Positions 58,255 to 64,000 of a DNA stretch of 64,000 nucleotides are shown one piece after another (position 1 is the first letter of the stretch; each line of letters starts with the position of its first letter). The stretch is from Micromonospora sp. C28SCA-DRY-2 (lineage in GTDB: Bacteria > Actinomycetota > Actinomycetes > Mycobacteriales > Micromonosporaceae): contig NZ_JAUMKD010000007.1 in NCBI RefSeq assembly GCF_030519475.1, positions 62,001 to 126,000 on the forward strand, written 5' to 3'. The translations under genes were made by a program, and so were the position numbers. Below the pieces are notes generated by a model that was given only the letters and a program-made list of their open reading frames with translations, ran no database searches and was not told the DNA's origin.

Positions 58255-58377
58255 TTACCAGAGCTGCCCGCACCGGGCGCAGGTCAGAATCATGCTTTGG
58301 GCGTAGCGGGTCCGCCACGCCGCCACGGCCGTCTCACTACGGACGGCACACCGCGGGGTTCCCTCATGCGCTGTCAT
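58255..58377 (-). CDS. small protein, 40 aa, coupled to MarR
   Basis: The ATG at 58377 overlaps the marR stop as ATGA, so ribosomes ending marR could restart here. The product ends MILTCARCGQLW with a CxxC pair and has one more Cys near residue 10. It could bind a metal or be redox-active. The overlap argues for a real gene, but length and lack of homologues I know leave doubt. Confidence 0.45.
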   Translation of the reverse strand: MTAHEGTPRCAVRSETAVAAWRTRYAQSMILTCARCGQLW

Positions 58378-58841
58378 GCCTCCGCGGCGCGGATCGCCGC
58401 GGCCTGCTGCCGGGCCAGCGCGCGCATCCGGCCGAACAGGTCGATGAGCAGCCGCAACTGCGCGTCGTCGTAGTCGGCGAGCGCGGCCGACCAGCCGGCT
58501 GCCATGCCGGCGAAGAGCGGCTCGATCTCCGCCAGCCGCTCCGGCACCGGCTCCACGATCACCCGGCGGCGGTCCACCGTGTCGTGCCGGCGCCGGACCC
58601 ACCCGGCGCGCTCCAGGCGATCGATCATCCGGGTCACCGCGCCGCTGGTCAGGCCCGTGCGCTGGGCGATCTCCCCGGCCGTCGCCGAGCCCTGCTCGGT
58701 GAGTGCGGTGAGGCACTTGAAATCGGCCAGCCCGAGACCGAGCCGGTCGGCCGCCGCCTGCTGCACCAGGATCGCGTCGGCCACCGCCTGGGTCAGCGTG
58801 GCCTGCAGCTCCAGCAGCAGTTCCTGCCGCGCTCTTGACAT
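58374..58841 (-). CDS. MarR-family regulator
   Basis: A 155-residue winged-helix protein: LGLADFKCLTALTEQGSATAGEIAQRTGLTSGAVTRMIDRLERAGWVRRRHDTVDRRRVIVE (about residues 35-98), with the D.R...V wing. MarR proteins are relieved by phenolic or other small ligands. It is divergent from the DUF998 gene, with overlapping palindromes between them, and probably controls both directions. Confidence 0.9.
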   Translation of the reverse strand: MSRARQELLLELQATLTQAVADAILVQQAAADRLGLGLADFKCLTALTEQGSATAGEIAQRTGLTSGAVTRMIDRLERAGWVRRRHDTVDRRRVIVEPVPERLAEIEPLFAGMAAGWSAALADYDDAQLRLLIDLFGRMRALARQQAAAIRAAEA

Positions 58842-58860
58842 GGCCCGACTCTACCGCCGC

Positions 58861-58899
58861 ATAATCTGCAACATCGTTTATCTGCATGGTGCAGATTAT
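58861..58899. promoter_or_regulatory. MarR operator cluster
   Basis: ATAATCTGCA (58861-58870) and TGCAGATTAT (58890-58899) are a 10-bp inverted repeat 19 bp apart; inside lies TCTGCA-TGG-TGCAGA (58881-58895). The elements overlap and cover the start region of marR and of the DUF998 gene. Confidence 0.7.
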
Positions 58900-58912
58900 G
58901 TTTGGAGAAGAG

Positions 58913-59578
58913 ATGTGGTCTCGCAGACTCCTCTGGGCCGGCGTCGCCGGCCCGCTGCTGTTCGCCGCCGTCGCACTGGTCGAAGGCGCCGCCCGGCCGT
59001 ACTACGACCCGCTGCGGAACTGGATCAGTGAGCTGGCCCTCACCGGGCGCGGCTGGATCCAGATCGCCAACTTCGTGGTCACCGGCGTCCTGCTGATCGC
59101 CTTCGCGGCCGGGCTGCGGCGGACCATCCGCTCCGGCCCCGCGGCGGTCTGGGGGCCGCGCTGGGTCGCCGCCGGTGGGGTCGCGCTCCTCGCCGCCGGG
59201 GTCTTCGTCACCGATCCCGGCCTGGACTACCCGCCCGGCGCGGCAGCGACCGCCTCGTGGCACGGTGCGCTGCACGACGTCGCCGGCCCAGCCGTGTTCC
59301 TCGCCCTGGCACTGACCGCCTTCACCTACGCCCGCCGGTTCGCCCGGCCGTACGGGATCGCGGCGGGCGTCGCCGTCCTCGTGCTGTTCCTCGGCGCCGG
59401 CACGCTCGTCGGCCTGGACTACGCCGGCGTGTGGACTCCGGCGCCCGCCGGCCTGCTCCAGCGCCTGTCGCTCTTCACCGGGTTGGCCTGGCTCGTCGGG
59501 CTGGCCCACCACGCCCTGACCGCCGAGCGGGCGGCGCGGCCGGTACCGGTCGCCCCCGCCGGCAGCGGCCCCAGCTAG
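58913..59578 (+). CDS. DUF998 family membrane protein
   Basis: A 221-residue protein with six predicted helices: LLWAGVAGPLLFAAVALVEG, WIQIANFVVTGVLLIAFAAG, RWVAAGGVALLAAGVFV, VAGPAVFLALALTAF, IAAGVAVLVLFLGAGTLV and SLFTGLAWLVGLAHHAL. The start YYDPLRNWISELALTGRGW is typical of DUF998. Its function is not established; MarR control suggests a response to a membrane-active or aromatic compound. The ATG at 58913 has GGAGAAGAG upstream and is preferred over 58886, which would lie inside the operator. Confidence 0.85.
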   Translation: MWSRRLLWAGVAGPLLFAAVALVEGAARPYYDPLRNWISELALTGRGWIQIANFVVTGVLLIAFAAGLRRTIRSGPAAVWGPRWVAAGGVALLAAGVFVTDPGLDYPPGAAATASWHGALHDVAGPAVFLALALTAFTYARRFARPYGIAAGVAVLVLFLGAGTLVGLDYAGVWTPAPAGLLQRLSLFTGLAWLVGLAHHALTAERAARPVPVAPAGSGPS

Positions 59579-61047
59579 CCGCGCAGCACGGCGCCGACGG
59601 TGGCGATCCCCTCCTCGATGGTCGAGGCCGGGTTCGCCGCGTAGCCGAGGACCAGCCCGGGCCGGTGTGCCCGCTGGCAGTGCCAGGACAGCGGCTGCAC
59701 CTTCACCCCGCGTTCCAGCGCGGCCGCGGCCACCTCGGTGTCCGGCACGTCACCGGGCAAGGTGACCATCAGGTGCAGCCCGGCCGCCGCCCCGTGCACG
59801 GTCGCGCCGGGCAGGTGCCGGGCCAGCGCGGAGATCATCGCGTCCCGCCGCCGGACGTGCCGCCGGCGCAGCATCCGCAGCTGCCGCTCCAGCGCACCGG
59901 AGGTCATCAGCTCGGCGAGCACGAGCTGCGGCAGCACCGCGTTGCCCAGGTCGGCGTTGCGCCGGGCCTCCACCACCGCCTCCCGGTAGCGCGACGGCAC
60001 CAGCAGCCAGCCGACCCGTAACGCCGGCGCCAGCAGCTTCGACACGCTGGCGGCGTAACAGACCTGGTCGGGCAGCAACGCCCGCAGCGCCGGCACCGGC
60101 GGGCGGTCGTAGCGGTGCTCGGCGTCGTAGTCGTCCTCCACGATCAGCCCGCCGGCCCGCGCCCAGGCGACGAGCTGGCGGCGGCGCTCGCCGTCGAGCA
60201 CCACGCCGGTCGGGAACTGGTGGGCGGGGGTGAGCATCACCGCGGCCACGCCGCTCGCGGCCAGCTCGTCGACCCGCAGGCCGGCGTCGTCGACCGCGAC
60301 CGGCGGGGTGTCCACTCCCCAGTTGTTCAGATGCTGGCGTACCCCGAGCGAGCCCGGGTCCTCGACCGCGACGCGGGTGATGCCGTACGGCCGCAGGGCC
60401 TGGGCGAGCACGCCGAGCGCCTGGGAGACACCGGTCGTCACGATCACCTCGGCGGGATCGACGGCCACGCCGCGACTGCGGGCCAGCCAGGCGGCGACGG
60501 CGGCGCGCAGCGCGGGCGCCCCACGCGGGTCGCCGTAGCCGAAGTCGGACGCGGCCAACTGCCGCAGCACGGTCCGTTCGGCGCGCAGCCAGGCCGCACG
60601 CGGAAAGGCGGCCAGGTCGGGTACGCCGGGCGTCAGGTCGATCCGCGCCGGCACCGCCCGTACGGCGTCGAAGACGTGGGTGCCCGGGGCGCGCGGGAAG
60701 AGCGTGCCCGGGGCGGGCGCCGCGGCCGGGGGCGGCGCGGGCGGCGCGGCCGGGGCGGCGACCACCACGGTGCCGGCGCGCCCCCGCCCGGCGACCTGGC
60801 CGTCCTCGACCAGCCGCTGGTACGCCTCGGTGACCACGCCCCGGGAGACGCCGAGGTCGGCGGCGAGCACCCGGGTGGCGGGCAGCCGGCCGCCGACCGG
60901 GAGCCGTCCGTCGGCGATGGCCTGGCGCAGCCGGGCGGCCAGCCAGTCGGCGCGGCCGCCGGGCGGCGCCTCGGCGATGTCCAGGTGCAGGAAGTCCGAC
61001 CCGGCGGTTATGGACCTCTCGGGCGAACGTGGTTTGGCCCTGCTCAT
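59575..61047 (-). CDS. MocR/PdxR-type regulator (GntR HTH + aminotransferase fold)
   Basis: A 490-residue fusion. N-terminal GntR winged helix (about residues 25-95): LAARLRQAIADGRLPVGGRLPATRVLAADLGVSRGVVTEAYQRLVEDG. The aminotransferase-fold domain (about 135-485) has GVPDLAAFP, VIVTTGVSQALGVLAQAL, IVEDDYDAEHRYD (Asp and Tyr of the PLP pocket) and ASVSKLLAPALRVGWL with the Schiff-base Lys. PdxR and GabR sense PLP adducts. It is divergent from lysE, so it probably controls the LysE-type exporter and the B3/B4 gene. It overlaps the DUF998 gene end by 4 bp. Confidence 0.9.
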   Translation of the reverse strand: MSRAKPRSPERSITAGSDFLHLDIAEAPPGGRADWLAARLRQAIADGRLPVGGRLPATRVLAADLGVSRGVVTEAYQRLVEDGQVAGRGRAGTVVVAAPAAPPAPPPAAAPAPGTLFPRAPGTHVFDAVRAVPARIDLTPGVPDLAAFPRAAWLRAERTVLRQLAASDFGYGDPRGAPALRAAVAAWLARSRGVAVDPAEVIVTTGVSQALGVLAQALRPYGITRVAVEDPGSLGVRQHLNNWGVDTPPVAVDDAGLRVDELAASGVAAVMLTPAHQFPTGVVLDGERRRQLVAWARAGGLIVEDDYDAEHRYDRPPVPALRALLPDQVCYAASVSKLLAPALRVGWLLVPSRYREAVVEARRNADLGNAVLPQLVLAELMTSGALERQLRMLRRRHVRRRDAMISALARHLPGATVHGAAAGLHLMVTLPGDVPDTEVAAAALERGVKVQPLSWHCQRAHRPGLVLGYAANPASTIEEGIATVGAVLRG

Positions 61048-61110
61048 TGGACCATGATGGCAGCAGAGTGGGTGGCGAGACAGCACCACCCATTCGTCGG
61101 AAGGACGATG

Positions 61111-61722
61111 ATGACCATCGCGTTCCTGGTCACCTCGCTCGTCGTGATCGCCACCCCGGGCACCGGGGCCCTCTACACCCTCGCCGCCGGGCTCGGCCGG
61201 GGCCCCCGGGCGGGCGTGCTCGCCGCCGCCGGCTCCACCCTGGGCGTCGCCCCGCACCTGGCCGCGGCGGTCACCGGGCTGGCCGCGCTGCTGCACTCCA
61301 GCGCGACGGCCTTCCAGGTGCTCAAGTACGCCGGTGTGGCGTACCTGCTCTACCTGGCCTGGGCCACCCTGCGGGACCGCGACGGGTTCGCCGTCGACCC
61401 GGCGCAGCCGGCCCCGTCGGCCGCCCGCGTGATCTCGGTGGCGGTGCTGTCCAACCTGCTCAACCCGAAGCTGACCATCTTCTTCTTCGCGTTCCTGCCG
61501 CAGTTCGTGCGGGCCGGCGAGCCGAACCAGTTCGCCCGGATGCTCGGCCTGGGTGCGGTGTTCATGGCGCTCACCTTCGTGGTGTTCGCCGCCTACGGGG
61601 TGCTGGCCGGCGCGGTGCGCGACCGGGTGCTGGCCCGGCCGGCGGTGACCCGCTGGCTGCGCCGGGGTTTCGCCGGCTCGTTCGTCGCGCTCGGGCTGCT
61701 GCTGGCCCGCGCCGAGGCGTGA
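61111..61722 (+). CDS. LysE/RhtB-family exporter
   Basis: A 203-residue protein with six membrane helices. The family start is MTIAFLVTSLVVIATPGTGALYTLAAGLGRG (the PGP/PGT motif, about residues 15-21), and SNLLNPKLTIFFFAFLPQFV is the usual middle segment. LysE-type proteins export amino acids or related metabolites. The ATG at 61111 is used; ATG at 61108 is too near the GGAAGG site. It is divergent from the MocR regulator, which suggests control by an amino-acid/PLP signal. Confidence 0.9.
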   Translation: MTIAFLVTSLVVIATPGTGALYTLAAGLGRGPRAGVLAAAGSTLGVAPHLAAAVTGLAALLHSSATAFQVLKYAGVAYLLYLAWATLRDRDGFAVDPAQPAPSAARVISVAVLSNLLNPKLTIFFFAFLPQFVRAGEPNQFARMLGLGAVFMALTFVVFAAYGVLAGAVRDRVLARPAVTRWLRRGFAGSFVALGLLLARAEA

Positions 61723-61734
61723 GGGAGGGCGGCG

Positions 61735-62427
61735 ATGTACTTCCAGCACTCCCCCGAGGTCTGGGCCGCGCACCCCGGGCTGGTCGCCGGCCTGCTCTAC
61801 GCCGAGGGCGTCGCCGGCAAGCCGCGCGCCGAGCTGCCGCTGGCCGAGCTGCACGCGGTGGCCCGGGACCGGCTGGCCGGGGGCACCGAGGCGAGCTTCC
61901 CGGAGATCCAGGCGTGGCGGCGCGCGTTCGCCCGGATGGGACTCGCCCCGACGAGGTACCGCTGCGCGTCGGAGTCGCTGCTGCGCCGGCTGCGCACCGA
62001 GGGTGACCTGCCCGAGGTGCACCCGCTGGTCGACCTCGGCAACGCGGTCTCCGCCGCGTACGCCATCCCGGTGGGGATCCTGGACGTGACGCGGATCGGC
62101 GGCGGCATCGAGGTGCGCCCGGCCCGGGGTGACGAGAGCTACCTGACCTTCGCCGGCGCCGAGGAACGGCCCGACCCCGGCGAGGTGATCTTCGCGGATC
62201 CGCAGGGGCGGGCGCACGCCCGACGGTGGACCAACCGGCAGAGCGGCTGGTCGGCCGTGCGCGACGACACCGCGTCGATCCTGGTGGTGGTGGAGGCGAT
62301 GCACGAGGGCGCCGGGCGGGACGTGCCGCGGGTGCTCGACGCCATCGCCGCCGAACTGCGTCGCGGCTGGTCCGCGCCGTCCCGGACGACCCTGCTGACC
62401 CCGGCCGCGCCGCGCTTCGAGTTCTGA
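61735..62427 (+). CDS. B3/B4 tRNA-binding-domain protein
   Basis: A 230-residue stand-alone version of the B3/B4 domain of phenylalanyl-tRNA synthetase beta subunit: EASFPEIQAWRRAFARMGLAPTRYRCASESLLRR, HPLVDLGNAVSAAYAIPVGILDVTRIGGGIEVRPARGDE, and SGWSAVRDDTASILVVVEAMHEG. B3/B4 domains edit mis-charged tRNA or bind amino acids. It lies 12 bp after lysE, so one operon is likely: sensing (MocR), export (LysE) and editing/deacylation of a non-standard amino acid is a reasonable inference. Confidence 0.85.
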   Translation: MYFQHSPEVWAAHPGLVAGLLYAEGVAGKPRAELPLAELHAVARDRLAGGTEASFPEIQAWRRAFARMGLAPTRYRCASESLLRRLRTEGDLPEVHPLVDLGNAVSAAYAIPVGILDVTRIGGGIEVRPARGDESYLTFAGAEERPDPGEVIFADPQGRAHARRWTNRQSGWSAVRDDTASILVVVEAMHEGAGRDVPRVLDAIAAELRRGWSAPSRTTLLTPAAPRFEF

Positions 62428-62431
62428 GTCC

Positions 62432-62474
62432 CCCGCGCCCGCCCGGCCGCCCTGCCGGCCGGCGGGCGGGGGGA
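62432..62474. terminator. imperfect GC hairpin between convergent genes
   Basis: GCCCGCCCGGCCG and CGGCCGGCGGGCGG pair with one or two mismatches around CCCTGC. It separates the B3/B4 gene from the convergent dioxygenase-like gene. Confidence 0.5.
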
Positions 62475-62484
62475 ACGGGCCGCG

Positions 62485-63216
62485 TCAGATGTTGGACGAG
62501 TCGGCCGGCACGTCGGTCGGGAGCCTCGGCGCCCCGGTCGCCGGGCCGGCGCCCTCGCAGGCCAGGCCCACCGTGTACGCGGTCATCGACAGCGAGCCGT
62601 AGGCGTACCCGTCCACCAGCACGGTGGACCCGTCGCCGGCGGCGCCGGCCAGGCCGGCCAGGTAGAGCAGCGGGATGAAGTGGTCGGGCGTCGGTACGGC
62701 CAGGTCGAAGTCGCGGTGGGCGTCCAGGATGGCCGCCTCGGTCGGCCGGCCGAGCATGACCTCCTTCGCCGCCTCGTCGAACCGGTGCGCCCAGTCGAAG
62801 CCCTCGTCGACCATTCCGGGGTTCACCCCGCGCAGGTTGTGCACCACGTTGCCGCTGGCCACGACCAGCACGCCGCGCTCGCGCAGCGGCGCGAGCCGCG
62901 CGCCCAGCTCCAGGTGGTAGTCCAGCGGCTTGAAGGCGTTGATGCTCAACTGGACGACCGGGATGTCCGCCTCGGGGAAGGCGTGGGTGAGCACCGACCG
63001 GGTGCCGTGGTCGATCCCCCAGGAGTCCACGTCGGCGCCCACCCAGGTCGGGTGCACCACGTCGCTGATCTCCTCGGCCAGCTCGGGCAGGCCGGGCGCC
63101 GGGTAGCGCACGTCGAACAGTTCCTGGGGGAAGCCGTAGAAGTCGTGGATGGTCCGTGGCCGGGGCATGGCGGTGACGGCGGTGGCCCCGATGTACCAGT
63201 GCGCCGAGACCACCAT
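62485..63216 (-). CDS. LigB-type extradiol dioxygenase (YgiD-like), N-terminally truncated
   Basis: A 243-residue protein that aligns with DOPA-dioxygenase YgiD from VVSAHWYIGATAVTAMPRPRTIHDFYGFP to the end (VASGNVVHNLRG, TPDHFIPLLYLAGLAG). YgiD needs an additional N-terminal segment of about 45 residues with LGHGSPM, whose His is a metal ligand. That segment is missing here: directly upstream in the same frame stands the TGA of the MBL gene. The metal site keeps the His of SAHW and the His of TPDH but lacks the first. It is probably inactive or altered. The residues between that TGA and the ATG (RRSPGRA) resemble the end of the lost segment, so the cause looks like a deletion. Confidence 0.75.
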   Translation of the reverse strand: MVVSAHWYIGATAVTAMPRPRTIHDFYGFPQELFDVRYPAPGLPELAEEISDVVHPTWVGADVDSWGIDHGTRSVLTHAFPEADIPVVQLSINAFKPLDYHLELGARLAPLRERGVLVVASGNVVHNLRGVNPGMVDEGFDWAHRFDEAAKEVMLGRPTEAAILDAHRDFDLAVPTPDHFIPLLYLAGLAGAAGDGSTVLVDGYAYGSLSMTAYTVGLACEGAGPATGAPRLPTDVPADSSNI

Positions 63217-63243
63217 CGCGCGGCCGGGGGAACGGCGCAGGGC

Positions 63244-63846
63244 TCAGGCGGCGTCGCCGGGGGCCAGGTACCGGTAGCCGGGCACCGTCTCGCCGAACCA
63301 GCCGTTGACGCTGGCCAGCCCGCGCTCGTTGAGCTGGGCGTCGTGGATCGGGAACACCCGCCCGGCGCCGACCGCGCGGGCGAAGTCGATCGCCTCGGTG
63401 AGCTTCAGCCAGGACGCCTGCGCCGGCACCAGCAGCGTCGGCACCGGCTGCTCGGGGCGGTGCAGCGAGTCGCCCGGGTGGTAGACGCTCTCCTCGACCA
63501 GGTAGCCGAGGTTGGCGCAGTCGGGCTGCCCGTCGTGGATGGCGGCGTGCCGCCCGCCGTACGCGGTCACGCTGAGGCCGGCGGCGGTGAACCGTTGCCC
63601 GGCGCGGACCCGGGTGACCGGCAGCGGGGCCAGGTCGGGCAGCACCGCCTGCTCGGGGACGAAGACCGGGACCCCGAGGCCGGCCAGCCGCAGCACGTCG
63701 ATGTGGTCGGTGTGCTCGTGGGTGACCAGCACGGCGTCCGCGCCGGCCAGGGCCCGCGGCTCGCTCCAGGTGCCCGGGTCGATCACCAGGACCGCCCCGT
63801 CGAGCTCGATCCGGACACAGGCGTGGGTGTACTTGATGATCCGCAC
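63244..63846 (-). CDS. MBL-fold metal-dependent hydrolase (UlaG-like)
   Basis: A 200-residue protein: VRIIKYTHACVRIELDGAVLVIDPGTWSEP, ADAVLVTHEHTDHIDVLRLAGLG (THEHTDH, about residues 44-50), YGGRHAAIHDGQPDCANLGYLVE and GRVFPIHDAQLNERG. This is the UlaG/YycJ-like branch. The GTG at 63846 is chosen because it starts the conserved KYTHAC; a GTG 11 codons upstream (63879) is possible. Its stop is followed at once, in the same frame, by the truncated dioxygenase gene. Confidence 0.85.
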   Translation of the reverse strand: MRIIKYTHACVRIELDGAVLVIDPGTWSEPRALAGADAVLVTHEHTDHIDVLRLAGLGVPVFVPEQAVLPDLAPLPVTRVRAGQRFTAAGLSVTAYGGRHAAIHDGQPDCANLGYLVEESVYHPGDSLHRPEQPVPTLLVPAQASWLKLTEAIDFARAVGAGRVFPIHDAQLNERGLASVNGWFGETVPGYRYLAPGDAA

Positions 63847-64000
63847 CCGCCGACCGTACGCCCTACCGTCCACCGCCACCGTCCCGCCAACCGCCGGCGC
63901 GGGCCGGGTGCGGTGGTCGTCGTGGCGCTCACCCTCGTCCGCCCTGTCGAGCTGCCCGCGGACCCGGGGCGGGTTGCTGCCGGCCGGTGGCGGGCAGGCT

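Overview
The window is GC-rich actinobacterial chromosome. Codons end almost always in G or C, start codons are often GTG (sometimes TTG), genes commonly overlap by 4 bp (GTGA/ATGA), and gene content includes a mycothiol-dependent formaldehyde dehydrogenase, an F420-type DUF385 protein, MEDS-domain anti-sigma regulators and DUF2267/DUF2795 stress proteins. This suits a Micromonosporaceae organism, most likely Micromonospora; the genus is an inference. No rRNA, tRNA, CRISPR array, transposase or integrase was seen.

Layout. 0.1-12.4 kb: housekeeping and stress genes (STAS factor, DUF2267/PCD-like fusion, spermidine-synthase-like protein, NDH-2, glycogen-debranching-like enzyme, M28 peptidase), a sulfite-oxidase-like/ferredoxin-reductase/DUF6510 operon, and a TerC gene behind a yybP-ykoY manganese riboswitch. 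12.4-20.6 kb: two glycosyltransferases, an AMACR-like CoA transferase, DUF2267 and DUF2795 genes with stress-sigma-type promoters, a pirin and glutamate dehydrogenase. 20.7-27.6 kb: a secreted hydrolase, a CapA-type lipoprotein and two secreted lysozyme-like paralogues separated by an 844-bp gene-free stretch with two tandem repeat arrays. 27.7-46 kb: an anti-sigma regulator, TrmO, the mscR/MBL pair, a GntR-MFS pair, a mymA-like monooxygenase operon with its TetR regulator, and PadR-, WYL- and GntR-type regulators, several beside clear palindromic operators.

46.2-52.2 kb is the most unusual part: four translationally coupled genes that look like a sugar-type ABC importer joined to a membrane-anchored STAND/TPR protein. 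The ABC ATPase has lost the Walker A lysine, Q-loop glutamine, Walker B glutamate and H-loop histidine; the STAND protein has also lost its P-loop lysine. All four frames stay open, so this looks like a maintained non-hydrolysing system rather than decay. The first gene carries an early TTA codon.

52.3-64 kb: a PHB-depolymerase-like esterase, GNAT and nucleotidyltransferase genes, an ArsR/SRPBCC pair with a leaderless promoter inside its own operators, a compositionally different pocket (56.4-58.2 kb) with a membrane protein and an Excalibur protein, a MarR/DUF998 pair, a MocR/LysE/B3-B4 cluster, and an N-terminally truncated LigB-type dioxygenase directly behind an MBL-fold gene.
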